Assembly: GCA_047602055.1 (NCBI GenBank) | Contig: JASGIG010000001.1 | Coordinates: forward strand, 4,278,001-4,342,000 | Direction of reading: 5' to 3' | DNA length: 64,000 nucleotides | Origin: JAODBQ01 sp047602055 | GTDB taxonomy: Bacteria > Actinomycetota > Acidimicrobiia > Acidimicrobiales > Ilumatobacteraceae | Shown: in pieces, positions 17,415 through 28,351 of the stretch | Layout of the letters: each line of letters opens with the position of its first letter | Position numbering within the stretch: position 1 is the stretch's first letter | Program-made: the position numbers and the translations under genes | The notes under the pieces: generated by a model | Told to the model about the DNA's origin: nothing | What the model saw: only the letters and a program-made list of their open reading frames with translations | Databases searched by the model: none

Positions 17415-17848
17415 GATGCACTCGATCGTCCGCCGGCAGATGGACGCTGGCGGGCACATGTACACCCGCGGCCGCCAAGCCCTCGTCGAGGCGCTCGCGT
17501 TGCTCGGTGCGCCGGTGACGATCCCGATGATCGTGCAGCAGATGCCCGGGGTCGTGCAGAGGCTCGCTGTACCGGAACCTGGCCGTGCTCGAGCAGGCCG
17601 GCGTCGTCGCCCGTGTCGACGTCGGCGAGGGCCGCTCCTACTTCGAGCTCAGCGAGCTGGTCACGAAGGAGCACCACCACCACCTCGTGTGCCGCGAGTG
17701 CAGCACCGTGGTCGACATCGCACTCCCCAACCGCGCCGAGCGGAGCATCGAGCGGGCGCTGGAGGACGCCGCCCACTACGCCGGCTTCGAGCTCACCGAG
17801 CACCGGATCGACCTGGTGGGCGTCTGCGCCGCATGCCGCGCCGCCTGA
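17407..17848 (+). CDS. zur: Fur-family regulator (probable Zur), frameshifted
   Basis: Metal-sensing repressor. The frame from GTG 17407 gives the N-terminus of a Fur winged helix (MYTRGRQALVEALALLGAPV, TIPMIVQQMPGVVQ). After ~17560 the homology moves to the next frame: SLYRNLAVLEQAGVVARVDV, then HHHHLVCRECSTVVDIALPN (metal and zinc-finger ligands) and CAACRAA. A one- or two-base indel near GCAGAGGCTCGCTG explains it. Its place at the end of znuACB and the three sites before znuA support Zur. If the shift is real, the zinc operon would be derepressed; sequence error is as likely. Confidence 0.75.
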
Positions 17849-18691
17849 TCGCGTCGTCGTGACCGTCGAAGGCGACAACGACGCGACGCGGCGGGCTGCG
17901 GCGACGAACGCCGACGAGCCGACGACGGTGGCCCGCGGCAGTGGAGGGTCGGCCACCAGCGATCCCGGCTAGTCCGCCGCCCGGCAGTTTCGGGTAGACC
18001 TCGCCCGTTGCAGTGTCGACTTCGATATCAGGGTTACGGAGAGGCCCGCCGCCAGAGCACGCCCGGGGTGACCTTGACCTGTTCCCACAGCCCGTCGCGG
18101 GTGTGATGCAGATGACCGGCGACAGTCGAACAGATCGTTCGGGTTCTTCGGTTCCGGATTCCTCGGCCGCAGCCAGAACACCTGAGGCCGGCGCGTGTCG
18201 AGGCGCTTGAGTGCGCCGGGAAGGTCGAGCAAGAGCGCGCCGGTGACGCGCAGCGGATCGTGGCCCCAATCCTTCGATCGCAAACACCGTGGCGATCGTC
18301 GACGTCGTCAGGCCCGGCCCCTCCAGATGCGGCTCGCCCGCACACCTGCCCGGCACGATCCGCGGCCGGCGCAGGTCCGGACCGGCGCCGCCATCGCCAC
18401 CGTCGAACGGGCCGAGCAGATCGAGCAGGTCGCCGGCGAGCAGCTGCCGCACAGCTCGCTGACCGTGCCGTCCTGCACGATGTGGATGCGGCCGCCACGA
18501 TCGACCACCAACGGCGTAGCCCCGTGTCGCCCATCGCCGACCGAGCGGCCGTACTCACGACCGACGGTGCCAGAGCGGCTGAATGCATGGCGCGACAGCC
18601 GTCAGCGCAGTTGCTGACAACCGAAGTCTCGATGGCCTCATCAGACCACCGCCCACCGCTCCTGAGCTGGCCTGTTGCACTCATCGTGCGG
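17849..18691. other. Degenerate region without an intact gene
   Basis: About 840 bases between zur and the tRNA. No frame is convincing over its length. On the minus strand short pieces look protein-like: near 18350-18450 a stretch with RIVPGRCAGEPHLEG resembles a DUF433-type (VapB-like) antitoxin block, with VVDRGGRIHIVQDGTVSEL just upstream in another frame. Near 17970-18030 NPDIEVDTATGEVYPKLPG could be the edge of a larger secreted or toxin protein. I see remnants of two or more decayed genes rather than a working one. Confidence 0.3.
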
Positions 18692-18775
18692 TGTCGAAGG
18701 GGGGACTTGAACCCCCACGTCCTTTCGGACACCAGCCCCTCAAGCTGGCGCGTCTGCCTATTTCGCCACTTCGAC
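18692..18775 (-). tRNA. tRNA-Leu (anticodon GAG)
   Basis: Acceptor stem GTCGAAG/CTTCGAC closes an 84-base cloverleaf with a long variable arm, as class II tRNAs have. The anticodon stem CCAGC/GCTGG encloses the loop TTGAGGG, anticodon GAG, reading CUC/CUU leucine codons. T-arm GGGGGTTCAAGTCCCCC is standard. CCA is not encoded (discriminator A is followed by CCG). It lies just downstream of secG, a common actinobacterial position. Confidence 0.95.
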
Positions 18776-18808
18776 GTGTGTGGTTGGGCCAGCAATGCTA
18801 GCCGGGAG

Positions 18809-19036
18809 CTAGTAGCGGACCAACAGGAACCCGAGCGCGAGCACGGTGAAGAACCACAGCAGGGCGAACACCATCGTGATCCGCGACAGGTTGCGCTCGG
18901 CGGAGGTCGAGCCAAGCGCCGTGGTGCCGGCGCCACCGAACATGTCGGAGAGGCCACCGCCGCGGCCACTGTGCAGCAGGATGCCCGCGATCATGCCGAT
19001 GGTGGACACCAGGTTGATCACCAGCGTGAGGTACAT
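18809..19036 (-). CDS. secG: Preprotein translocase subunit SecG
   Basis: Small protein of 75 aa with two transmembrane helices (residues ~1-20 and ~52-72) separated by the SecG loop HSGRGGGLSDMFGG. SecG assists SecYEG in protein export. I chose ATG 19036; GTG at 19051 would add five residues. It lies at the 3' side of the glycolytic cluster as usual in actinobacteria, although an opp operon now separates it from tpiA. Confidence 0.93.
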   Translation of the reverse strand: MYLTLVINLVSTIGMIAGILLHSGRGGGLSDMFGGAGTTALGSTSAERNLSRITMVFALLWFFTVLALGFLLVRY

Positions 19037-19073
19037 CACGAGATCGCGCACGGCCGACCAGCCTACCGACCGT

Positions 19074-20147
19074 TCACGACACGGGGACGGCCACGGCGGT
19101 GACCACCTCGGCGAAGTGACAGGCGACCGGGTGGTCCATCCCCCGCGGCTCGAGCGCCGGCTCCTCCACCGCACAGATCTCCTGGGCCTTCGGGCAGCGT
19201 GTCCGGAAGCGGCAGCCGCTCGGCGGGTTGATCGGGCTCGGCACGTCGCCCTGTAGCACGACGCGCTGGCGCTGGCGCTCGAGGATCGGGTCGGGCTCGG
19301 GGACCGCCGACAGCAGCGCCTGGGTATACGGGTGCGCCGGCGCGCTGTAGATCTGCTCGGCGGGACCGATCTCCATCAGCCTGCCGAGGTACATCACCGC
19401 GACGACGTCGCTGATGTGGCGCACGACGGACAGATCGTGGGCGATGAAGACGTAGCTGAGGTTCAACCTGGACTGCAGGTCCTCGAGCAGGTTGACGACA
19501 CCGGCCTGGATGCTGACGTCGAGCGCCGACACCGGCTCGTCGAGCACGACCAGCGTCGGGTCGAGGGCCAGCGCCCTGGCGATGCCGATGCGCTGGCGCT
19601 GCCCACCGGAGAACTCGTGCGGAAAGCGGCGGGCGTGATCCGGCGCCAGCCCGACCAGCTCCAACAGCTCGCCCACCCGCTCGCTGTGCTTGCCGGGGAT
19701 CTTCTGGATCTCCAGCGCCTCCGAGATCGACGCGCCGACCGTCATCTTCGGGTCGAGCGAGGCGTACGGGTCCTGGAAGACGATCTGCAGCTCGCGACGC
19801 AGCCGGCGCATCGCCATCGCGTCGAGGCCGCGCAGCTCCTGGCCCTTGTAGCGCACGCTGCCGGCGGTTGGCTCGAGCAGGCGCAGCACGCAGCGCCCGA
19901 CGGTGGTCTTGCCCGACCCGCTCTCCCCCACCAGGCCGATGGTCTCGTTCTCGTGCACGGTGAACGACACGCCCGACACGGCCTGCACCGTGCGCTTCAC
20001 CGAGCGGAAGCCCTTCGAGCTGCTGACCGTGAAGTTCTTGACGAGGTCGGTGACCTCGAGGACCGGCGTCGGTCGATCGCCGTCGTCGCCGAGGCGGATC
20101 GCCGCCGGCGCCTGACCGTTGCTCCCGGACGGTGACGTCGAGCTCAC
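19074..20147 (-). CDS. oppF: Oligopeptide ABC transporter ATP-binding protein OppF
   Basis: ATPase of 357 aa with Walker A VGESGSGKTTVGR, signature HEFSGGQRQRIGIARAL, Walker B VVLDEPVSALDVS and the OppF/DppF C-terminal cluster of cysteines (CRFRTRCPKAQEIC) that may hold an iron-sulfur cluster. GTG 20147 is preferred because GGGAGGTCGC precedes it directly. It is coupled to a 28-codon mini-ORF made by a repeat element inserted between it and oppD. Last gene of the opp operon. Confidence 0.93.
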   Translation of the reverse strand: MSSTSPSGSNGQAPAAIRLGDDGDRPTPVLEVTDLVKNFTVSSSKGFRSVKRTVQAVSGVSFTVHENETIGLVGESGSGKTTVGRCVLRLLEPTAGSVRYKGQELRGLDAMAMRRLRRELQIVFQDPYASLDPKMTVGASISEALEIQKIPGKHSERVGELLELVGLAPDHARRFPHEFSGGQRQRIGIARALALDPTLVVLDEPVSALDVSIQAGVVNLLEDLQSRLNLSYVFIAHDLSVVRHISDVVAVMYLGRLMEIGPAEQIYSAPAHPYTQALLSAVPEPDPILERQRQRVVLQGDVPSPINPPSGCRFRTRCPKAQEICAVEEPALEPRGMDHPVACHFAEVVTAVAVPVS

Positions 20148-20226
20148 GCGACCTCCCTTGCACGGGGGCTGCGCCCCCGAACCCCGTCGACGCCCGGCTC
20201 GCTGGCGCTCGCTCGGTCGTGGTCGC

Positions 20227-20230
<4 letters not shown>
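20144..20230 (-). CDS. 28-codon coupled mini-ORF created by repeat copy A
   Basis: ATG at 20230 overlaps the oppD stop (ATGA) and its TGA overlaps the oppF start (GTGA). The product would be Arg/Ala/Glu-rich (MSDHDRASASEPGVDGVRGR...) and has no recognisable fold. The junction sequence GGAGATCGCATGAGC at its start recurs as GGAGGTCGCGTGAGC at its end, 13 of 15 identical. It probably keeps ribosomes running from oppD to oppF rather than making a useful peptide. Confidence 0.4.
20158..20226 (-). repeat. Dispersed GC-rich repeat, copy A (oppD/oppF junction)
   Basis: Minus strand carries GAGCCGGGCGTCGA, identical over 14 bases to copy C, followed by the palindromic core CGGGGGCGCAGCCCCCG. It fills the space between oppD and oppF, which otherwise would overlap. 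Confidence 0.7.
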
Positions 20231-21269
<1,039 letters not shown>

Positions 21270-21270
<1 letters not shown>

Positions 21271-22274
21271 CAGTTGACGTCCTGCTTCGGGTCGAAGGCG
21301 TCACGCAGTGCGTCGCCGATGAAGTTGATGCACAAGATCGTCAGCACGAACACGGCCGACGGGAAGACGACCAGCCACCACTGACCGGTGATGACGCCAC
21401 CCTTGGAGTCGGCGAGCAGCGTGCCCCAGCTCGTCCGGGTGACCGGGTCGATGCCGTAGCCGAAGAACGACAGCGTCGACTCGGCGACGATCGCCCCGAC
21501 CACCGAGGTGGTGAGAGCGACGATGATCGGGCCGATCGAGTTGGGGATCAGGTGCTTGACGACGATCCGCTTCGACGACGAGCCGAGCGCCACCGCCGCC
21601 TCGACGAACTCCCGCTCTCGGAGGCTGAGCACGACGCCGCGCACGATGCGGGCGACCGCCATCCACGTGATGCTGACGAGCAGCACCACCATGAAGCGCA
21701 CCGACTTGAGATCGCCGAACAGCCAGGACAGCCAGCTGACGTTGTCGAACAGGTTGCGCAGCACGAGCAGCAGCACGAGCGTCGGGAACGCCAGGAACAG
21801 GTCGGTGACGCGCATCAGGATGTCGTCGAGCCGCCCTCCCTTGAAGCCGGCGATCGCGCCGACGACGGTGCCGACCACGCTGGAGAAGATCGCCACCATC
21901 AGGCCGATGAACAGCGAGACGCGGCCACCCCAGATCAGCTGGGAGTACAGGTCGAAGTTCTTCGAGTTCGTGCCGAACCACGCCTGGCTGCTCGGCGGGC
22001 TGGTGGCCACCTTGCCGTTGATCGCCGGCAGCCGGAAGTTCTCCGGGTAGCGCGACGTCCACGGGGCGAAGATCACGACGAGGGCGATCAGCAGGAAGAT
22101 CACGGAGAAGACGACGGCGACCTTGTGGTGCAGGAAGCGCTTGAGCGCCATCCGTCCCGGCGAGATCGACTCGACGAGACCTTGGGCGTCGTCGAGATCG
22201 TCGGCGGGGACGTCGTCGAGCATCGGGACGGCCGGCCTCGGCAGGACGACACCGGGTTCGAGGAGTTCGGACAT
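21270..22274 (-). CDS. oppC: Oligopeptide ABC transporter permease OppC
   Basis: Permease of 334 aa with a long charged N-terminus, a first helix at about residues 50-72, the periplasmic block with WFGTNSKNFDLYSQLIWGGR (equivalent to GTDxxGRD of DppC) and five further helices. The ATPase-contact loop is EAAVALGSSSKRIVVKHLIP. It starts 13 bases after oppB and ends on oppD. Confidence 0.94.
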
Positions 22275-22287
22275 GCGCGTCTCCGGC

Positions 22288-23268
22288 TCAGTTCAGGCGG
22301 ATGCGAGGGTCGAGCCAGGCGTAGGTCACGTCGGCGATCAGGTTGAACACGATCAAGGCGATGACGACGATCACCATCCACGGCATCAGTTGCATGAAGT
22401 CGCCGTTCTCGAACGCGGTGAGGAAGTAGTCGCCCATGCCGCGGTACTGGAAGATCCGTTCGGTGATGACCAGGCCACCGATGATCGCCCCGAGGTCGAG
22501 GGCGGCGAACGTGACGATCGGGATCATCGCGTTGCGCAGCGCGTGCCGGACGATCACCCGTCGCTCGCTGATCCCCTTGGAACGGGCGGTCCGCATGTAC
22601 TCGGAGTTCTTGACCTCGAGGAGCGAGGCACGCATGTACCGGCTGTAGATGGCGATCGTCTGGATCGCCACCACCATCGCCGGCAGGAGCATGTACTTGA
22701 GCCGTAGCACCGGGTCGAAGCCCTGATGGCCCGGCGGGTAGATGCCCGAGGTCGGCAGCAGCGGGCCGCTCAGGCCGAACCACCTCGGGACGTAGATCGC
22801 GAACAGCATCTGCAACAGGATCGCCGACACGTACGGCGGGATCGACAAGCCGATGAACGCACCGGCCGAGGCGGTGTTGTCGAACACCGAGTGCTGCCGG
22901 AGCGCCGAGAGGATGCCGATGCTCAGGCCGACGGTGATGCCGATCGCCGAGGCGAACAGGCCGAGCACGATCGTGTTGGCCATCGCGTGCTGCAGCGACG
23001 GCCACACCGGCCGGCTGCCGACGATCGACACGCCCCAGTTGCCGGTGACGAAGTTGCCCAGCCACGCGAAGTACTGCCGGACGATCGAGCCGTTGAGCCC
23101 GTTCTTGTCCTTGAACTGGGCGATCTGCTCGGGGGTGACGTGCGAGTTGGCCCGCTTGTACGCGGCGACGGGGTCGGTCCCGATGCGGATCGCGACGAAC
23201 ACGAGGAACGTGACGATCAACAGCGTCGGGATTGCCCAGAGCAACCGCTTGGAGATGAACCTCAGCAT
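22288..23268 (-). CDS. oppB: Oligopeptide ABC transporter permease OppB
   Basis: Permease of 326 aa. First helix ISKRLLWAIPTLLIVTFLVF, then the family motif DPVAAYKRAN and VRQYFAWLGNFVTGNWGVS. The coupling loop is MRTARSKGISERRVIVRHAL. GGAGGACGGAG stands right before ATG 23268. It is separated from oppA by a strong hairpin, so less of it may be made than of the binding protein. Confidence 0.94.
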   Translation of the reverse strand: MLRFISKRLLWAIPTLLIVTFLVFVAIRIGTDPVAAYKRANSHVTPEQIAQFKDKNGLNGSIVRQYFAWLGNFVTGNWGVSIVGSRPVWPSLQHAMANTIVLGLFASAIGITVGLSIGILSALRQHSVFDNTASAGAFIGLSIPPYVSAILLQMLFAIYVPRWFGLSGPLLPTSGIYPPGHQGFDPVLRLKYMLLPAMVVAIQTIAIYSRYMRASLLEVKNSEYMRTARSKGISERRVIVRHALRNAMIPIVTFAALDLGAIIGGLVITERIFQYRGMGDYFLTAFENGDFMQLMPWMVIVVIALIVFNLIADVTYAWLDPRIRLN

Positions 23269-23305
23269 CTCCGTCCTCCGGTGGTCAAGAACGGACGAGA
23301 AACGT

Positions 23306-23341
23306 GAATGGGTGGGGCCGGCGAGCCAGCCCCACCCATTC
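23306..23341 (-). terminator. Strong hairpin between oppA and oppB
   Basis: Perfect 13-bp stem GAATGGGTGGGGC/GCCCCACCCATTC with a 10-base loop, 30 bases after the oppA stop. There is only a short T-rich tract after it on the minus strand. It likely acts as an mRNA-stabilising or partial-termination element that lets binding protein exceed transporter, a common arrangement. Confidence 0.7.
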
Positions 23342-23370
23342 TTGTCAGTTCGACGAGGGGTCGTGAGCGC

Positions 23371-25152
23371 TCAGCTGAGCACTTCGACCTTGGGCTCGCC
23401 GGTCAGCAGCGGGGTGACCGCGAAGTCACCGGCAGCAGTGGTGTCGTAGGCGTTCATGACCACCTTCATGAAGGTCGTCCACGCCGCCCACGACGAGTTG
23501 GCGCACTGGGTGATCGGGTTGATGCAATCCGGCCACTGCTCGGCGCCGACGGTGATCTGGTCACCGGACTTGACGGTCCACTCGTTGATGTTCTGGAACG
23601 CCTGGTAGTTCGCCGCATCGGCGTCGACCGGGCCGTCGAGCTTGTCCGTCCGCCAGGCGGCGATGTTCGGGAACTGGTACAGCGGCACCGAGACCGCGTC
23701 GTCGACCATCAGCTTGCCGATCTGGTGGATCTCCTCCTCGCGCTTGGAGACGTCGAGCTCGGCGTCGGACTGGTGCATCAGGTCGGTGGCCTCCTCGTTG
23801 CACCACGCCGCGGTGTTCTGGCCGGCCCCCTGGTTGGCGTCACTCGGGATGTTCTCGCACGCCAGGATCGTCGTCACCGTCGGGTCCGGCGAGGCGACCC
23901 AGATGTACATGGCGAGGTCGTAGTCGAGCGCCGGCAGGCGCTTCTGGAACACGCAGGCGGCGTCGCAGTTGTCCTGGACGACGTTGAAGCCGAGCTTCTT
24001 GAACTCGGGGATCATCAGCGCCTGGGTGTCCTCACGGCGCTTGTTGCCGGCGGTGATCACCCAGCGGATCTCCGGGACCTTGCCGTCCTTCTCCCACATG
24101 CCGGAGGAGTTCTTGGTGTAGCCACCATCGGTGAGGAACTTCTCGCCGGCCGCCTCGTCGTGGAAGTTGGCGTAGTCGGACTGATCGCACCACTTGCCGA
24201 TCGTCGGCACCCACGCACCGCAGTTCAGCAGCTCGCTGCCCGGGAACAGCGGGTCGTAGATGTTCTTGAGGATCTCGTCGCGGTCGATCATGTGGGCGAA
24301 GCCCTTGCGGAACGCCGGATCGGAGAACGGGCCGGTCTTCTGCTGGAACCACAGCGACTCGTACTGCACGCCGTAGCCGGGCGTGTACTTGATGTTCGGG
24401 TCGTCCAGCGCCTCGGTGATGCCGTTGGCGGCCTGCGGGAAGATGAAGTCGACCTCACCCGACTTCAGCGACGCCAGCTCGGTGTCGGTGTCGGTCTTGG
24501 GGACGATCACGACCTTGGAGACCTTGGCCGTGTCGTCGCCCCAGTACTTGTCGTTCTTGGTCAGCACCGCTTGGTCAGGGCTCCACGAGTCCAGCTTGTA
24601 CGGACGGCTGGAGAACGGGATCGAGTCCTGCAGGTCGGCGCTGATGTCCTTGCAGCCGTTCGGGAACGCGGCGGCCTTCAGCGGGCCGGGGTTGGCGAAC
24701 AGGTTCTTGTACGGCGCATAGACGGACTTGAGGGTGACGACCACCTCGTGGTCGCTGGCGCCCTGGTCGACCGAGGTGATCTGGTCGTAGCCGGTGGTCG
24801 TCAACGTGCCGGTCGTGCCCATCGTGGCCTCGAACGTGCACTGGAAGTCCTTGACCGTGATCGGCGAGCCGTCGTCCCACACGGCCTTCGGGTTGATCTC
24901 GTAGGTGAGCTTCATGCCCGAGCCGCTCGCGGGGGTGCTGGACGCCGTGCCACTGGTCGCGCCCGGGGCTTCGGTCGTGCTCGCGCCGCCTTCGGTGGTC
25001 GTCGCGCCGGCAGTGGTGGTGACCCCCGCCGTGGTCGGCGCGCTCGCTGCCGACGTCGTCTCGCTCTTCTTGTCGCTGCCACATGCGGCGGCGATGAGTG
25101 CAAGACCGGCGGCAAGAGCAACGACTGAGACGCTGCGCTTCCTGGTCTTCAC
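23371..25152 (-). CDS. oppA: Oligopeptide-binding lipoprotein OppA, SBP family 5
   Basis: Secreted lipoprotein (593 aa from GTG 25152, Shine-Dalgarno CAGGAGGACC). Basic start KTRKRS, hydrophobic core, lipobox LIAAAC, then a Thr/Ala/Ser linker to residue ~70. The SBP-5 fold shows INPKAVWDDGSPITVKDFQC, SSRPYKLDSWSPDQAVLTKN, FRKGFAHMIDRDEILKNIYD and PEIRWVITAGNKRREDTQAL. First gene of the opp operon; promoter region of about 218 bases lies before it, downstream of tpiA, with no clear site that I can name. Confidence 0.93.
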   Translation of the reverse strand: MKTRKRSVSVVALAAGLALIAAACGSDKKSETTSAASAPTTAGVTTTAGATTTEGGASTTEAPGATSGTASSTPASGSGMKLTYEINPKAVWDDGSPITVKDFQCTFEATMGTTGTLTTTGYDQITSVDQGASDHEVVVTLKSVYAPYKNLFANPGPLKAAAFPNGCKDISADLQDSIPFSSRPYKLDSWSPDQAVLTKNDKYWGDDTAKVSKVVIVPKTDTDTELASLKSGEVDFIFPQAANGITEALDDPNIKYTPGYGVQYESLWFQQKTGPFSDPAFRKGFAHMIDRDEILKNIYDPLFPGSELLNCGAWVPTIGKWCDQSDYANFHDEAAGEKFLTDGGYTKNSSGMWEKDGKVPEIRWVITAGNKRREDTQALMIPEFKKLGFNVVQDNCDAACVFQKRLPALDYDLAMYIWVASPDPTVTTILACENIPSDANQGAGQNTAAWCNEEATDLMHQSDAELDVSKREEEIHQIGKLMVDDAVSVPLYQFPNIAAWRTDKLDGPVDADAANYQAFQNINEWTVKSGDQITVGAEQWPDCINPITQCANSSWAAWTTFMKVVMNAYDTTAAGDFAVTPLLTGEPKVEVLS

Positions 25153-25370
25153 GTGGTGGTCCTCCTGTTGGAACGGAGGGAGGTATGTCGCCGGACCGAC
25201 GACGCGAGGGGGCGCCGCCATTCGAGGCCCGGCCTCGAGGCTCGCACCGTCCTCCCCGATCGGTGTGAGTTGGGTGAGAGTACCACGCACCGCGGGCACG
25301 ACGTGCGGACTGTGTTCCAGTTCCGTGGCGTTCTGGTGCGACCGTTCCAGCCGCCGGGGGTCTCTGCCGG

Positions 25371-26147
25371 CTACCTGCCGAGCTGGCAGATGCGCGCGAA
25401 CTCGTCCGGATCGAGGCTCGCGCCGCCCACGAGCGCGCCGTCGACGTCCGCCTGCGCCATCAGCTCGGCGATGTTGCCGGCCTTCACGCTGCCGCCGTAC
25501 TGGATGCGCACGCCAGCCGCTGTGTCCGCGCCGAACTGCTCGGCGACACAGGCGCGGATGGCCCCGCACACCGCCTGCGCGTCGTCGGCCGTGGCGGTCC
25601 GACCGGTGCCGATCGCCCAGATCGGCTCGTAGGCGATCACCAGCTCGCCCACCTGTTCGGGGGTGCGGCCGGCGAGCGCGGCGCGCACCTGGCCGAGCAC
25701 CTTGTCCTCGGTCGTGCCGGCTTCGCGCTCGTCGAGCGTCTCACCGCAGCAGACGATCGGGGTCATCCCGTTGGCCTGGATGGCGGCCGTCTTCTTGTTG
25801 ACCATCTCGTCGGTCTCGCCGAACAGCTCACGCCGCTCGCTGTGACCGGTGATGACGTACTCGACGCCGAGCTTGGCCAGGAACACCGGGGCCACCTCGC
25901 CGGTGAACGCGCCCTTCTCCTCCCAGTGGCAGTGCTGCGCGCCGAGGGCGAAGCCGAGCTTGTCGGTCTCGATCACGGTCTGCACGCTGCGGACGTCGGT
26001 GAACGGCGGATGCAGGCTGACGTCAACGTCGACGAGGTCGTCCTTGCCGACGAGGTAGGCCAACTTCTGGACGATCTGGATGGCCTCGAAGTGGTTGAGG
26101 TTCATCTTCCAGTTGCCCGAGATGAGCGGCCGGCGGGCGTCAGGCAT
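25371..26147 (-). CDS. tpiA: Triosephosphate isomerase
   Basis: Glycolytic isomerase (258 aa) interconverting DHAP and glyceraldehyde-3-phosphate. Active-site blocks GNWKMN (Lys), TGHSERR (His), AYEPIWAIGTG (Glu) and phosphate loop YGGSVKAGN are all present. ATG 26147 overlaps the pgk stop by 8 bases, with GGGAGG before it. Third gene of gap-pgk-tpiA. Confidence 0.97.
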   Translation of the reverse strand: MPDARRPLISGNWKMNLNHFEAIQIVQKLAYLVGKDDLVDVDVSLHPPFTDVRSVQTVIETDKLGFALGAQHCHWEEKGAFTGEVAPVFLAKLGVEYVITGHSERRELFGETDEMVNKKTAAIQANGMTPIVCCGETLDEREAGTTEDKVLGQVRAALAGRTPEQVGELVIAYEPIWAIGTGRTATADDAQAVCGAIRACVAEQFGADTAAGVRIQYGGSVKAGNIAELMAQADVDGALVGGASLDPDEFARICQLGR

Positions 26148-27243
26148 CAGGAGCCTCCCTCAGTGCGGCGAGGCCCGGCAGGTCGCCGAGCTCGAGCAGT
26201 TCCAGCGACGCGCCGCCGCCGGTCGACACGTGGTCGACGTCGTCGGCCAGGCCGAACTCGGCGAGCGCGGCGGCGCTGTCGCCACCACCGACGACGGTGA
26301 ACGCCTTCGTCTCGGCCATCGCCTGGGCGACGGTGCGCGTGCCGGCGGCGAAGCGCTCGTCCTCGAACATGCCCATCGGGCCGTTCCAGAACACCGTGCG
26401 AGCGTCCATGATCACGTCGCTGAAGGCTGCCGCCGTGCCCGGTCCGACGTCGAAGCCCTTGGCGCCGGCGGGCAGGCGGATCCCGAACGTCGAGTAGTCA
26501 CCGCCGGCGTCGACGCCGACGATGTCCTCGGGGAGGTGGATCGTCTTGCCGGACTCGAGCAGGCGCTTGCACGTGCCGACCTGGTCAGGCTCCCAGAGAC
26601 TGTCGCCGATCGGGTAGCCCTGGGCGGCGAGGAAGGTGAAGCACATCGCCCCGCCGATCACCAGCGAGTCGACCGTGCCCAGCAGCGCTTCGACGACGCC
26701 GAGCTTGTCGCTGATCTTCGCCCCGCCGAGCACGGCGACGAACGGCCGCTTCGGGTGCTCGCGCAGGCCGAGCAGGACGTCGACCTCCTTCTCCAGCAGC
26801 AGCCCCATCGCCGACGGCAACGTCTTCGGCGGTCCGACGATCGAGGCGTGAGCGCGGTGCGCGGCACCGAACGCGTCGTCGACGTAGGCGTCGATCCCCT
26901 CGACCAGCTGGGCGACGAACGCCGGGTCGTTGGCCTCCTCGCCCGGGTGGTAGCGCAGGTTCTCCAGCAGCTCGACGCCGGGCGCGAGCTCGGCGAGCCG
27001 CTCGCGCACCGGCGCCATCGAGTACTTGGGATCCGGCGTGCCCTTCGGGCGCCCGAGATGGCTGGCGCACACGACGTGCGCGCCGCGCCCGGTGAGCCAC
27101 TCGATCGTCGGCAGCGCGGCGCGGATGCGGAAGTCGTCGGTGATCCGCCCGCCGTCGAGCGGCACGTTGAAGTCGGTGCGGACCAGGACCCGCTTGCCGT
27201 CGACGTCGCCGAGGTCGGCCAGGCGGGGCAGCTTGCCAGGCAC
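26140..27243 (-). CDS. pgk: Phosphoglycerate kinase, compact form
   Basis: ATP-forming glycolytic kinase. Standard blocks: RVLVRTDFNVPLDGG, CASHLGRPKG, VLGGAKISDKLGVVEALL, VFWNGPMGMFE and VVGGGDSAAAL, VSTGGGASLELL at the end. The protein has 367 aa against the usual 390-400. About 28-30 residues are missing between APVRERLAEL and APGVELLENLRY, the segment where most homologues carry a xxVxFxxDxxG helix-strand. Reading frame and catalytic residues are kept, so it is probably active. Start GTG 27243, 7 bases after gap. Confidence 0.93.
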   Translation of the reverse strand: MPGKLPRLADLGDVDGKRVLVRTDFNVPLDGGRITDDFRIRAALPTIEWLTGRGAHVVCASHLGRPKGTPDPKYSMAPVRERLAELAPGVELLENLRYHPGEEANDPAFVAQLVEGIDAYVDDAFGAAHRAHASIVGPPKTLPSAMGLLLEKEVDVLLGLREHPKRPFVAVLGGAKISDKLGVVEALLGTVDSLVIGGAMCFTFLAAQGYPIGDSLWEPDQVGTCKRLLESGKTIHLPEDIVGVDAGGDYSTFGIRLPAGAKGFDVGPGTAAAFSDVIMDARTVFWNGPMGMFEDERFAAGTRTVAQAMAETKAFTVVGGGDSAAALAEFGLADDVDHVSTGGGASLELLELGDLPGLAALREAPDA

Positions 27244-27250
27244 CTGGCCC

Positions 27251-28275
<1,025 letters not shown>

Positions 28276-28351
28276 GATCTGCCCTTCTGGTGTGCTCACG
28301 CCCGCACGGACACCGCTCGTCAGCCGGGCGGTTGGAGACTATCGACGCGGA

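Noticed and set aside
20158..20226. The CGGGGGCGCAGCCCCCG palindrome as a plain terminator
   Set aside because: It lies inside operons, within frames linked by stop/start overlaps, and recurs with conserved flanking sequence in several places, which fits a repeat family better.
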